38,656 nt of DNA from JALCSJ01 sp036788835 (GCA_036788835.1 DAIQMR010000024.1:1-38656); one strand, 5' to 3'. Positions 15,899 to 23,989 are shown, counted from the first letter of the stretch. Numbers and translations: made by a program. The notes: a model not told the origin generated them from the letters alone.

Positions 15899-16168
15899 CT
15901 AGACCTTGTGCATGGCTGTAAATATTTCTTCACTTTGCAGCCTGATTTCTACGCCAATTTCTTCTCCTAAAGCAACAGCTTTGGCCTGTAATTCTTTCAG
16001 AGGTACTGCCGTATTTGTCATTTCCCCAACTAAAAACATATTGAAAAATCCATCCAGAATATTTTGATTGATGTTCAAAATATTCACGCCGTTAGCAGCC
16101 ATTAAGGCGCTGACCTTAGCAATAATCCCTACTTTGTCTTTTCCTACTACGGTTAATACAATATGCAT
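15899..16168 (-). CDS. ACT-domain protein (UPF0237)
   Basis: An 89-aa single ACT domain, the small ligand-binding module that senses amino acids in metabolic enzymes. The N-terminus HIVLTVVGKDKVGIIAKVSALMAANGVN and the following beta strand IDQ-like segment NILNINQNILDGFFNMF are typical of UPF0237 proteins. ATG 16168 is chosen: a GGGG run lies six bases upstream, and the family starts at this point. A TTG two codons earlier is possible. It precedes the DUF711 gene in the same unit; its ligand is unknown. Confidence 0.9.
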   Translation of the reverse strand: MHIVLTVVGKDKVGIIAKVSALMAANGVNILNINQNILDGFFNMFLVGEMTNTAVPLKELQAKAVALGEEIGVEIRLQSEEIFTAMHKV

Positions 16169-16189
16169 TCTCAACCCCGCCCCTCATTT

Positions 16190-16264
16190 AGTAAAAGACG
16201 GCTCTACATAGCAGTGCCCAAGCTTTGCCCCAAGCCCCGTCGCTCTAGAACCGTCCTTTTTACT
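16190..16264. repeat. 75-bp imperfect palindrome directly after purC (element C)
   Basis: AGTAAAAGACGGCTCTA (16190-16206) is complementary, with few mismatches, to TAGAACCGTCCTTTTTACT (16246-16264). It begins at the base next to the purC stop codon. The loop has the repeats CCCAAGC and CCCCAAGC. In the purC mRNA the 3' arm ends in GUCUUUUAC, so it may serve as a weak terminator. Confidence 0.7.
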
Positions 16265-17137
16265 TTATTTAAAATTTTTCCCCGTAAGCATATTATATGC
16301 TTCCTTATACTTAGCGATAGTTTTATCAATAATATCCTGCGGCAATAAATAGTCGTTGCCGGGATTGGCAGTCAGCCAGTCACGGACAAATTGTTTATCA
16401 TAGGAAGGCTGACCGTGACCAGGCTCATAGCCGGCTAATGGCCAGAAACGCGAGCTGTCGGGAGTGAGCATTTCATCTCCCAAAACAATTTCCCCGCTTT
16501 TATTCAGGCCGAATTCGAATTTAGTATCGGCAATAATAATGCCTTTGGAATGAGCATAATCAGCACACTTCACATAGAGCTCAAGAGTATATTCCCTGAT
16601 TTTTTCCGCGTATTCCTTCCCCTTGCCCGGGAAAGTTTTGTCCAAAACCTTAGTAGCCTGCTCCATATTCACATTCTCGTCGTGATCTCCCAGTTCGGCT
16701 TTGGTACTGGGGGTAAAAATCGGCTTGGGCAGCTTATCTGATTCTCTCAGGCCTGTCGGCAGTTTAATGCCGCATACTTCGCCGGTTTTCTTATAGCTTG
16801 CCCAACCACTACCGGTAATATATCCCCGGACAATGCATTCCATGGGAATCATAGTTAATTTTTCACATTTCATGCTTCTGCCCTTGAATTCGTCTGTGCG
16901 GAAAAATTCAGGCATATCATTAACATCCGTGGACAACATATGATTAGGAATAATGTCCTTAGTGAAATCAAACCAGAACTTTGACATTTGCGTCAAAATC
17001 GCACCCTTGTCAGTAATGTGATTTTTTAAAATATGGTCAAAAGCAGAAATTCTATCTGTGGCCACCATAATAATGCTATCACCTGCATCATATATTTCTC
17101 TTACTTTTCCGGATTTAAACGGAACATACTTTTCCAT
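16265..17137 (-). CDS. purC: SAICAR synthetase
   Basis: A 290-aa enzyme of purine synthesis joining CAIR and aspartate with ATP to form SAICAR. Conserved segments include GKVREIYDAGD (nucleotide-binding strand-turn), ATDRISAFDHIL, PMECIVRGYITGSGWASY and IIADTKFEFGL, and LTPDSSRFWP near the C-terminus. I chose the ATG at 17137, with GGAGGGG five bases upstream; an upstream in-frame start at 17200 would add a poor N-terminal extension. The other pur genes are not in the window. A nucleosidase-like gene lies upstream on the same strand with a 69-base gap. Confidence 0.96.
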   Translation of the reverse strand: MEKYVPFKSGKVREIYDAGDSIIMVATDRISAFDHILKNHITDKGAILTQMSKFWFDFTKDIIPNHMLSTDVNDMPEFFRTDEFKGRSMKCEKLTMIPMECIVRGYITGSGWASYKKTGEVCGIKLPTGLRESDKLPKPIFTPSTKAELGDHDENVNMEQATKVLDKTFPGKGKEYAEKIREYTLELYVKCADYAHSKGIIIADTKFEFGLNKSGEIVLGDEMLTPDSSRFWPLAGYEPGHGQPSYDKQFVRDWLTANPGNDYLLPQDIIDKTIAKYKEAYNMLTGKNFK

Positions 17138-17159
17138 GGTATCCCCTCCATTTTTTAAA

Positions 17160-17177
17160 TGCAAACCTAAATTTGCA
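17160..17177. promoter_or_regulatory. Inverted repeat in the purC leader
   Basis: TGCAAACCTAAATTTGCA is a perfect inverted repeat with 6-base arms (TGCAAA and TTTGCA) and a 6-base spacer, 23 bases before the purC start codon. It could be an operator. No known regulator site is recognised and no clear promoter is seen. Confidence 0.3.
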
Positions 17178-17206
17178 AATACACAGTAATGATAACACAA
17201 TTTACT

Positions 17207-17950
17207 CTATTTAAAAAGTCCCCAAATGAATTCTTGTAAGGCAGTGGCAGTACGACTGTCAAATGCCTCTCCTGTCACGTTATTGTTAGAAATAACTTTC
17301 AGACAGATAAAAGGTACCTGCCAGGCTGCGGCGACCTGACCTGCTGCTGCCGCTTCCATTTCCTCACAATCAGCGCCTGTCACATTACGGAGCTGAGCCA
17401 AAAAGTCAGGAGATGTGTTCCATTGCTCGGCAGATGCCACCGTTCCACGAACCAACCGGCCTTTGGTATATCGCCCTGCTTCTTCTATTACCAAGTGCAT
17501 AAGCTCTACATCACTGTTGGAATAATAAGGATGAGAATTTATACAGGTTTGCAAAGACTCTGCAGCTTCAAGCTTAGTCAAATCCATATAATGCCAAGGG
17601 AGCTGTATCCCTGTTTCCCCTGCAGAAATCTCTTCGGTAAAAATCGCCCCAGCATTAAAATATCTTTCCCCTACTACAATATCGTAGTTATGGATTGTTT
17701 CTGTATAGCCTCCCGCTGTACCCTGATTAACGATAATTTTAGGATTAAAAGCCTGAATAGCCAGGGCTGTAGCAGCCGCTGTCGGAGCGAACCCAATTGT
17801 CAGGCGGGAAAGAACCACAGGCGTGTTATTAAATGTACCTTCGGAAAACTTATAGGGACCAATATTTGCTTCCCTGGAATTTTCCAGTTTATTTTTAAAA
17901 AATGCCAATTCGCAGGCCATGGCCCCTTGTATCAATATTGGCCTTTCCAT
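17207..17950 (-). CDS. MTA/SAH-nucleosidase-like protein with altered catalytic site
   Basis: A 247-aa protein of the nucleoside phosphorylase/hydrolase superfamily. Alignment by eye with E. coli MTA/SAH nucleosidase places E14 (GAMACELAFFKNKLEN) at E12 and E199 (EEMEAAAAGQVA) at E174, with QGTAGG as the ribose/purine-binding loop. The third catalytic residue, Asp197 in E. coli (ISD), is replaced here: the sequence is KVISNNNVTGEAF with N222 at that place. Asn at this position is seen in 6-oxopurine-specific nucleoside phosphorylases, so the substrate may be a 6-oxopurine nucleoside, or the protein may be inactive. Upstream of purC, which suggests a purine link. ATG 17950 follows AGGAAGAGG. 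Confidence 0.75.
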   Translation of the reverse strand: MERPILIQGAMACELAFFKNKLENSREANIGPYKFSEGTFNNTPVVLSRLTIGFAPTAAATALAIQAFNPKIIVNQGTAGGYTETIHNYDIVVGERYFNAGAIFTEEISAGETGIQLPWHYMDLTKLEAAESLQTCINSHPYYSNSDVELMHLVIEEAGRYTKGRLVRGTVASAEQWNTSPDFLAQLRNVTGADCEEMEAAAAGQVAAAWQVPFICLKVISNNNVTGEAFDSRTATALQEFIWGLFK

Positions 17951-17983
17951 ATTTACCTCTTCCTTTCAAGACTTTGTTCACAC

Positions 17984-18958
17984 TTACAGATTCCTTTTGT
18001 ACCAGTCAATGGCCAGTTTAATGCCGTCTTCGAAACTATACTCAGGGTCATAACCCAATAACTTTTTCGCTTTGGAAATATCCGCATTACTATGTTTAAT
18101 ATCGCCTTTGCGGTCCGGTCCGAATTGTGGTTCTACACTGACACCCAGGGCCTCTGTCAGATAGTGATAAATATCAATCAGGTATTCCCTGCCACCGTAA
18201 GCAATATTGAAAGCTTGACCTGCAGCGGAAGATGGTGCCAGTGCTGCTCTGAGATTGGCCTCAACTACATTGTCAATATAAGTAAAATCTCTGGACTGTT
18301 TCCCATCTCCGTTAATAGTAGGACGAACTCCTGCCATTAATTCTTTCAGAAATTTAGGAATAACGGCAGCATAGTCCCCGTCAGGGTCCTGCCGGCGACC
18401 GAAAACGTTGAAATAACGGAGACCATAGGTGTCCAGTTTATAAAACATGGTGTATTGCTTGGCATATTCTTCATCTGTCCGTTTGGAAACAGCATAGGGA
18501 GAAAGGAGATTACCTTCTGAGCCCTCCACCTTAGGCAGAACTTCGTCATCTCCGTACACGGAAGAACTGCTGGCATAGACAAATTTCTTGGCACCTTTTT
18601 TAGTAGCTGCTTCCAGCATATTGATTGTACCCATAATATTGTTGTGGGCATAGGCCAAAGGCTGTTCCACGCTACGCGGCACACTGCCCCAGGCAGCTTG
18701 ATGGAGCACATAGTCAACGCCGTCGCAGGCTTTTAGGCAATCCTCCAGAACTCTGATATCGCCTTTTATGAACTCATAATTGGCATTGCCGATAAAATCA
18801 TCCATATTTTCCTTATAGCCGGTAGACAAATCGTCTAAGCCTTTGACCTTGTAACCCATATTTAAAATAGCTTCGCATAAATTAGAGCCAATAAATCCTG
18901 CAGCTCCTGTTACCAAAAACACTGAATCCTTGGGAAACACCAAATCTCTATAACTCAT
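17984..18958 (-). CDS. UDP-N-acetylglucosamine 4-epimerase (WbpP/TviC type)
   Basis: A 324-aa extended short-chain dehydrogenase with the Rossmann motif TGAAGFIGSN at ~17-26 and the catalytic SPYAVSK (Tyr-x3-Lys) near residue 152. QAAWGSVPRSVEQP, GLRYFNVFGRRQDPDG and DFTYIDNVVEANL closely match Pseudomonas WbpP and Salmonella TviC, which epimerise UDP-GlcNAc or UDP-GlcNAcA at C4. It lies 24 bases after the TviB/WbpO-type dehydrogenase gene, so the pair would make UDP-GalNAcA or a related uronic acid for a surface polysaccharide. No glycosyltransferases are next to them here. AGGGAGATTAAC precedes ATG 18958. Confidence 0.85.
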   Translation of the reverse strand: MSYRDLVFPKDSVFLVTGAAGFIGSNLCEAILNMGYKVKGLDDLSTGYKENMDDFIGNANYEFIKGDIRVLEDCLKACDGVDYVLHQAAWGSVPRSVEQPLAYAHNNIMGTINMLEAATKKGAKKFVYASSSSVYGDDEVLPKVEGSEGNLLSPYAVSKRTDEEYAKQYTMFYKLDTYGLRYFNVFGRRQDPDGDYAAVIPKFLKELMAGVRPTINGDGKQSRDFTYIDNVVEANLRAALAPSSAAGQAFNIAYGGREYLIDIYHYLTEALGVSVEPQFGPDRKGDIKHSNADISKAKKLLGYDPEYSFEDGIKLAIDWYKRNL

Positions 18959-18982
18959 GTTAATCTCCCTTTGCTCGTTATC

Positions 18983-20296
18983 TTATAGTCGCCAATAGGC
19001 AAAACCTGCATCTTGACAGACGTCTTTATTATAAATACCTTTTACATCCAAAAGAACTTTTTGTCCGTGCCGGTTAAACATCTTACGTAAATAATCCATA
19101 GAGAATTCTTTAAATTGATTATGTGATACGGCCACGATTAAAGCATCCAAGTCCTTGAATCGGTCAATATCCACAAAATCCAAGCCATAGATTTTCTTGG
19201 CTCCGGCAGCATCAGCCACCGGGTCGCAGACTATCGGGGTAATATTGTATTCACCCAGCTCCTTGTAGATGTCAATAACTCGTGAGTTTCTGGTATCAGG
19301 GCAATTATCCTTGAAAGTAAACCCAAGAATCCCGACCTTAGCTCCCTTCACAGAATGGTCAGCCTTAATAAGAAGTTTTACTAAATTTTCTGCTACATAT
19401 TTGCCCATGTCATCGTTAATGCGACGGCCTGCCAGAATAATCTGGCTATGATAACCCAGCATTTCTGCCTTATAGGTCAGATAATATGGGTCAATACCTA
19501 TACAATGACCCCCTACCAGGCCGGGAGCAAATTTCAAGAAATTCCATTTAGTGCCTGCTGCCGCTAAAACCGACTTAGTATCTATGCCCATTTTGTTGAA
19601 AATAATGGACAATTCATTCATAAAAGCAATATTAATGTCACGCTGACTGTTCTCGATGACTTTGGCAGCCTCGGCAACCTTGATGCTTTCAGCTCGGTGA
19701 ACACCGGCTTCTACCACCAATTCATAAACCTTGGCCACAGTTTCCAAGGTTTCCTTGTCCATGCCGGAAACAATTTTTACGATATTATTAAGGCGGTGTT
19801 TCTTATCGCCGGGGTTAATCCGCTCCGGTGAATAACCGATTTTGAAATCCACCCCGCAAACCAGGCCTGATTCTTTTTCCAGAATAGGCACGCAAATATC
19901 TTCCGTAACACCTGGATAAACGGTAGATTCATAGACCACTATGCTGCCCTTGGTCAGATGCCTGCCCACGATGGTACTGGCCCCTTCCACCGGGCTCAAA
20001 TCCGGCCTATGATCCTGATAGACAGGTGTTGGTACCGCTACAATAAAGAACTTACCCTCTTGCAGTTTTTCCTCATCGGAGGTGAACTCCACGGAACATT
20101 TGGCTACTGCTTCATTGCCTACTTCTCTGGTGGTGTCTATGCCATTTTTGTACAAAGCGATTTTCTCTTTGTTTAAATCATAACCAACCACTTTAACCTT
20201 TTGCGAAAAAGCTACTGCTATAGGCATGCCTACATATCCCAAACCTACCACAGCAAGTTTTTCTTCCCCAGCCAGCAAATTTTCGTATAAATTCAC
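18983..20296 (-). CDS. UDP-N-acetylhexosamine 6-dehydrogenase (WbpO/TviB type)
   Basis: A 437-aa NAD-dependent nucleotide-sugar dehydrogenase that oxidises C6 of a UDP-sugar to a uronic acid in two steps. The NAD motif is VVGLGYVGMPIAVAF (~16-30), and the catalytic Cys is in GGHCIGIDPYYLTYKA. The region GFTFKDNCPDTRNSRV in the third domain is typical. It resembles WbpO and TviB more than plain UDP-glucose dehydrogenase, but the exact sugar cannot be read from the sequence. The start is GTG at 20296 with AGGAGATGAG upstream. It forms a two-gene unit with the epimerase and starts just after the trmD terminator with its own extended -10 promoter. Confidence 0.87.
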   Translation of the reverse strand: MNLYENLLAGEEKLAVVGLGYVGMPIAVAFSQKVKVVGYDLNKEKIALYKNGIDTTREVGNEAVAKCSVEFTSDEEKLQEGKFFIVAVPTPVYQDHRPDLSPVEGASTIVGRHLTKGSIVVYESTVYPGVTEDICVPILEKESGLVCGVDFKIGYSPERINPGDKKHRLNNIVKIVSGMDKETLETVAKVYELVVEAGVHRAESIKVAEAAKVIENSQRDINIAFMNELSIIFNKMGIDTKSVLAAAGTKWNFLKFAPGLVGGHCIGIDPYYLTYKAEMLGYHSQIILAGRRINDDMGKYVAENLVKLLIKADHSVKGAKVGILGFTFKDNCPDTRNSRVIDIYKELGEYNITPIVCDPVADAAGAKKIYGLDFVDIDRFKDLDALIVAVSHNQFKEFSMDYLRKMFNRHGQKVLLDVKGIYNKDVCQDAGFAYWRL

Positions 20297-20345
20297 AGAC
20301 TCATCTCCTACATAAAAATTGCTATAGTTTTAAATATTACACTAC

Positions 20346-20354
20346 ATTATAACA
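20346..20354 (-). promoter_or_regulatory. Extended -10 promoter of the dehydrogenase/epimerase pair
   Basis: On the minus strand TGTTATAAT gives a TGn extended -10. It lies directly after the terminator stem at 20356-20402 and about 50 bases before the GTG at 20296. No good -35 is seen, as expected for an extended -10. The same ATGTTATAATG string follows terminators near 25000 and 34121. Confidence 0.55.
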
Positions 20355-20355
20355 T

Positions 20356-20402
20356 ACAAAACACTCTCCGGCACGCTAAAATCATACCGGAGAGTGTTTT
20401 GT
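20356..20402 (-). terminator. Intrinsic terminator overlapping the trmD stop codon
   Basis: ACAAAACACTCTCCGG (20356-20371) is exactly complementary to CCGGAGAGTGTTTTGT (20387-20402), with a 15-base loop. The 3' end of trmD forms one side of the stem, and its TGA (20382-20384) falls in the loop. On the minus strand the stem ends in GTGTTTTGT. It ends the ylxM-trmD operon. Confidence 0.85.
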
Positions 20403-21134
20403 ACAGCTTTCTTCTAATATCTCTAAAAACAATTTCCCGTCCTCTTCGCTAAAGTCCAATTTGCTTAAAAGGTCCGGTCTGAGCTTATATGTGGCTCTAA
20501 TAGCTTCTTTCCGCCGCCATTTTTTGATAGCTGCGTGATTGCCGGAAAGCAATACTTCCGGAACTTTTGCCCCCTTATAATCCACCGGCCGTGTATATTG
20601 GGGATATTCCAATAGGTAATCGGAAAAAGACTCTTCTTCGGTACTGGCTTCTTTGCCTAAAACGCCGGGAATATAGCGGGCCACCGCATCCATAATGATT
20701 AAAGCAGGCAGCTCTCCGCCGGTAACCACGTAATCTCCTACGGACAGCTGCATATCCACCTTGTCCAGAATCCTCTGGTCAAATCCTTCATAATGACCAC
20801 AGACAAAAATCAAATCTTTTTGACTAGCAGCCAAATCCTTCACAATATTTTGAGTCAGGGGCTTACCGCCCGGTGTCAAAGCAATGACTGTCCCTGCCGG
20901 TGCCAGTTTTCTGGCTGCATCAATAGCCAGGGAAAAAGGTTCCGGCTTTAAGACCATCCCGGCACCGCCGCCACAGGGAGTATCATCCGCACTGCGGTGT
21001 CTGTCCGTAGTGAAGTCCCGGGGATTAATACACTCCAAGGCAAAAAGGCCGGCTTTCCTACCCCGGCCTAAAATGCTGAAATCCCCTGCCTGTTCAATAA
21101 ATTCCGGAAATAAAGAGAGAAAAATAAATTTCAT
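20382..21134 (-). CDS. trmD: tRNA (guanine-N1)-methyltransferase
   Basis: A 250-aa SPOUT-class methyltransferase that makes m1G37 in tRNAs reading CNN codons and so prevents +1 frameshifting. The trefoil-knot SAM region is GDYVVTGGELPALIIMDAVARYIPGVLG, preceded by LIFVCGHYEGFDQRI. The family starts MKFxxLSLFPE, which fits the ATG at 21134; a TTG at 21143 in the same frame overlaps the rimM stop and would add three residues. rimM ends one base upstream. Its own 3' end is built into the terminator stem. Confidence 0.97.
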   Translation of the reverse strand: MKFIFLSLFPEFIEQAGDFSILGRGRKAGLFALECINPRDFTTDRHRSADDTPCGGGAGMVLKPEPFSLAIDAARKLAPAGTVIALTPGGKPLTQNIVKDLAASQKDLIFVCGHYEGFDQRILDKVDMQLSVGDYVVTGGELPALIIMDAVARYIPGVLGKEASTEEESFSDYLLEYPQYTRPVDYKGAKVPEVLLSGNHAAIKKWRRKEAIRATYKLRPDLLSKLDFSEEDGKLFLEILEESCTKHSPV

Positions 21135-21135
21135 T

Positions 21136-21633
21136 CTACTCAATCCATTCAGGCAGCACCGCTTTAATGGTTTGCTGCTCTATATTTATTTCTTTTATAT
21201 TACTGTCGATAGCCACTACCATTATTTCTTCGCCGTTTTTACCGTCAATGACAAACACATCTGTACTGCCGGGAGTAATAACGTCCTTGAGAGTACCTAT
21301 TTCATCACCTTCAGGAGTTATGACCCTGAAACCAATGATGTCCGTCACATAGAACCTTCCCTTTTGCAAGGGAGGCAGCTGGTCACGAGTAATAACAATA
21401 TGCTTGTTTCTAAGCTTTTCCGCCTGGTCCATATCCGCAATCTCGGCAACTGTCATTAAAACAAATTGCTTGTGAAAGCGTACAGTTTCTACGGTAAAAC
21501 TTTGGCCATCGTCCAAACAGATATTTTTCATTTTTAAAAATTGTTGCGGATTATCCGTCTCCGGCATAATGCGAAACTCGCCCCGCACACCATGCGGGGC
21601 GACAATCTTGCCAATAATAATTTGTTGTTTCAT
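21136..21633 (-). CDS. rimM: 16S rRNA processing protein RimM
   Basis: A 165-aa ribosome maturation factor that helps assemble the 30S head around protein S19. The N-terminal RimM domain starts IIIGKIVAPHGVRGEFRI, and the C-terminal PRC-barrel region includes YVTDIIGFRVITPEGDEIGTLKDVI and NGEEIMVVAIDSNIKEI. Length is normal. It follows ylqD by four bases and is almost abutting trmD, the standard rpsP-rimM-trmD order with khpA and ylqD inserted, as in other Firmicutes. Confidence 0.96.
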   Translation of the reverse strand: MKQQIIIGKIVAPHGVRGEFRIMPETDNPQQFLKMKNICLDDGQSFTVETVRFHKQFVLMTVAEIADMDQAEKLRNKHIVITRDQLPPLQKGRFYVTDIIGFRVITPEGDEIGTLKDVITPGSTDVFVIDGKNGEEIMVVAIDSNIKEINIEQQTIKAVLPEWIE

Positions 21634-21637
21634 ATGC

Positions 21638-22057
21638 TTACGCCCTAAAAGCTATGACCTTGCCATCTTCCACAACGATTTCAGCTCCCATTAATTCTTC
21701 CAGGTTGCTGCCAATAGTAATTTCTACAGAACGCTCAATTTGTCCGTGGCCGATTTCACTGCCGATTTCCAGCTTTTCAGCTCTTTCCAGTTTTTCTTCG
21801 GTTTCGGTTTTAGCGCTTTGGCGCTTGGAACGTTCAAAATCGATTTGCTCTTTAAGTCTGGCAACAGCATCAGAATTAACATTTGCCTGTTCGTTGATAG
21901 CGCGTCTGGCATCGAATTCAAATTGTTCTAATTCCAAACTGGCAGCTTGCACGCTGCTTTTAAGGTCAGCAATTATTTTAGCTTTAAGTTCCTCAGTAAC
22001 CTTAGACTTAATAGAAACAGGAACTCTTACAACCATTTTATCCATGTTGTTTTCCAT
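21638..22057 (-). CDS. YlqD family protein
   Basis: A 139-aa protein of the YlqD family, which is found between khpA and rimM in Firmicutes; its function is not established. A long charged helical middle (residues ~18-100, rich in Glu, Lys, Arg) suggests a coiled coil, and the C-terminus EITIGSNLEELMGAEIVVEDGKVIAFR resembles a small beta barrel. The frame begins with ATG 22057, but its AAAGG is adjacent to the codon; the ATG at 22045 (MDKMVVRVP) has better spacing from AAGGATGG and may be the true start. Five bases after khpA. Confidence 0.82.
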   Translation of the reverse strand: MENNMDKMVVRVPVSIKSKVTEELKAKIIADLKSSVQAASLELEQFEFDARRAINEQANVNSDAVARLKEQIDFERSKRQSAKTETEEKLERAEKLEIGSEIGHGQIERSVEITIGSNLEELMGAEIVVEDGKVIAFRA

Positions 22058-22062
22058 CCTTT

Positions 22063-22290
22063 TTAGCCAATATCAACAATGACCTTAACATTTTCGCGGG
22101 TTGCGGCTGCCTTCATAACTACACGGATAGCCTTAGCGATGCGGCCTTTTTTGCCAATCACTTTACCCATATCTTCTGGAGCCACGTGGAGTTTGAGAAC
22201 AACGGTGGTGCCGTCCTTTTCTTCCTCCACCATAACACCATCGGGATTATTTACGATCGATTTAGCAATAACTTCAACTATCTCTTTCAT
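22063..22290 (-). CDS. khpA: KH-domain RNA-binding protein KhpA
   Basis: A 75-aa protein made of one KH domain. KhpA, with its partner KhpB/EloR, binds small and messenger RNAs and affects cell elongation in streptococci. The RNA-binding motif is GKVIGKKGRIAKAIRVVMKA (the GxxG loop is GKKG), preceded by VVLKLHVAPED. Length matches the family. It lies 14 bases after rpsP and in the usual ribosome-maturation cluster. Confidence 0.93.
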   Translation of the reverse strand: MKEIVEVIAKSIVNNPDGVMVEEEKDGTTVVLKLHVAPEDMGKVIGKKGRIAKAIRVVMKAAATRENVKVIVDIG

Positions 22291-22304
22291 TGTAAATGCC
22301 TCCC

Positions 22305-22595
22305 TTATTTAGCTGTCTTAGCGGCTTTAGCTGCTTTAGCCTCAGCTACTTTTGCCATGATACCTTGCTTGCTGAACATAGAACGAACTGTGTCAGTAGG
22401 TTGAGCACCGTCGGTTAACCAGCTCAAAGCCTTTTCTTCGTCAATTTTAACAACTGCAGGAGTTACAGTAGAATCATAAGTCCCGATAGTTTCGATAAAA
22501 CGCCCATCACGAGGAGCGCGTTCATCAGCTACAACAATACGATAGAAAGGGTTCTTTTTAGCACCCATACGTTTCAAACGGATTTTAACTGCCAT
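22305..22595 (-). CDS. rpsP: 30S ribosomal protein S16
   Basis: A 96-aa ribosomal protein. The start VKIRLKRMGAKKNPFYRIVVADERAPRDGRFIE is diagnostic, followed by IGTYDP-like sequence and the W-containing LSWLTDGAQPTDTVR. The last ~14 residues form a repetitive Ala/Lys tail (AKAAKAAKTAK), a common variable end. AAAGGAGG precedes the ATG. It follows ffh by 44 bases. Confidence 0.97.
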   Translation of the reverse strand: MAVKIRLKRMGAKKNPFYRIVVADERAPRDGRFIETIGTYDSTVTPAVVKIDEEKALSWLTDGAQPTDTVRSMFSKQGIMAKVAEAKAAKAAKTAK

Positions 22596-22639
22596 TCAAA
22601 TTCACCTCCTTTAATTGCTAGAAACAAAACTAGAAAAAT

Positions 22640-23986
22640 TTATTGCATGAAAGGCATTTTGAATCTGCCTTTTCTTGCATACTTATTCATACCCTGGACC
22701 TGTTTCATCATCTTCTTGCTTTCTTCGAACTGCTTGAGGAGCTTGTTCACGTCCTGGACTTTCAAACCGCAGCCTGCGGCAATACGTTTCCGACGGGAAC
22801 CGTTGATAATCTTGGTGTCCCGGCGTTCCTTGGGAGTCATAGCCCGGATAATGCCCTCAATGTGGTGCATTTCCTTGCCGTCTAATTCAGCTCCCTGAAG
22901 CTGCTGACTGATTTTTCCCATACCTGGAATCATGCTGAGAATGCTTTCCAATGAACCCATTTTTTTGATTTGCTGCATTTGTTCCAAAAACATATCTAAA
23001 GTGAATTCATTTTTTTTAATGGACTCGGCTAATTTCTTAGCATCGTCCAAGCTGATAGCTTCCTGGGCTTTTTCAATCAGGGACAGAACATCTCCCATGC
23101 CCAGAATACGGGAAGCCATTCTATCAGGATAAAAAGGCTCCAAAGCATCCAGCTTTTCGCCGCTGCCCACGAACTTCACGGGACAGCCTGTTACAGCCTT
23201 CACGCTGAGAATAGCACCGCCTCTGGCATCGCCGTCCAGCTTAGTAACAACCAAACCGGTAATACCCAGTGCCTTGTTGAAGGCATCGGCAACGGTCACG
23301 GCGTCCTGACCGGTCATAGCATCAACGGTCAGTAAAATATCCTGAGGTTGAACAGCACTCTTGATATTTTTCAGCTCATTCATCAGCTCTTCGTCTACGT
23401 GGAGACGACCGGCCGTATCAATAAGAATCGTATCACACAAGAGAGCGTTAGCTCTCTCGATGGCTTGTTTAGCAATATCAACGGGAGAAACTTTATCTCC
23501 TAAACTGAAAACAGGAATATTCAACTGCTTGCCCAAAACTTCCAGCTGGGTAATAGCAGCCGGCCTGTACACGTCCGCCGCCACCATTAATGGTTTTTTG
23601 TGCTCCTTGCGCAAATGATTGGCAAGCTTAGCCACGGTGGTAGTTTTACCGGTACCTTGAAGACCAACCAGCATTACAATGGTGGGAGGATTGGCAGCAA
23701 AATTCAGCTTGCTTTGCTCCCCGCCCAGAAGACCAATCAGCTCTTCGTTAACAATCTTCACTACCTGCTGACCGCCCGTAAGGCTTCCCTGGACTTCCTG
23801 ACCCAGAGCACGTTCTTTTATTTTAGCAACGAAATCCTTAACTACGGTAAAGTTTACATCGGCCTCCAACAAGGCCATGCGCACTTCCCGAAGAGTGGCT
23901 CTTAAATCCTGCTCATTAACAGTTTTCGTGCCACGGATTTTTTTCATTGCACCGGTTAATTTATCCGTTAAATTTTCAAAAGTCAT
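22640..23986 (-). CDS. ffh: Signal recognition particle protein Ffh
   Basis: A 448-aa SRP54-type GTPase that, with SRP RNA and FtsY, targets nascent membrane proteins. The N domain is the first ~90 residues; the G domain has the P-loop GLQGTGKTTT (~107-116), DTAGRLHVD and TKLDGDARGG; and the M domain from about residue 300 is methionine-rich (MFLEQMQQIKKMGSLESILSMIPGMG) and ends FKMPFMQ. Length is normal. It follows ylxM by three bases, the standard Firmicutes pair. Confidence 0.97.
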   Translation of the reverse strand: MTFENLTDKLTGAMKKIRGTKTVNEQDLRATLREVRMALLEADVNFTVVKDFVAKIKERALGQEVQGSLTGGQQVVKIVNEELIGLLGGEQSKLNFAANPPTIVMLVGLQGTGKTTTVAKLANHLRKEHKKPLMVAADVYRPAAITQLEVLGKQLNIPVFSLGDKVSPVDIAKQAIERANALLCDTILIDTAGRLHVDEELMNELKNIKSAVQPQDILLTVDAMTGQDAVTVADAFNKALGITGLVVTKLDGDARGGAILSVKAVTGCPVKFVGSGEKLDALEPFYPDRMASRILGMGDVLSLIEKAQEAISLDDAKKLAESIKKNEFTLDMFLEQMQQIKKMGSLESILSMIPGMGKISQQLQGAELDGKEMHHIEGIIRAMTPKERRDTKIINGSRRKRIAAGCGLKVQDVNKLLKQFEESKKMMKQVQGMNKYARKGRFKMPFMQ

Positions 23987-23989
23987 GCT

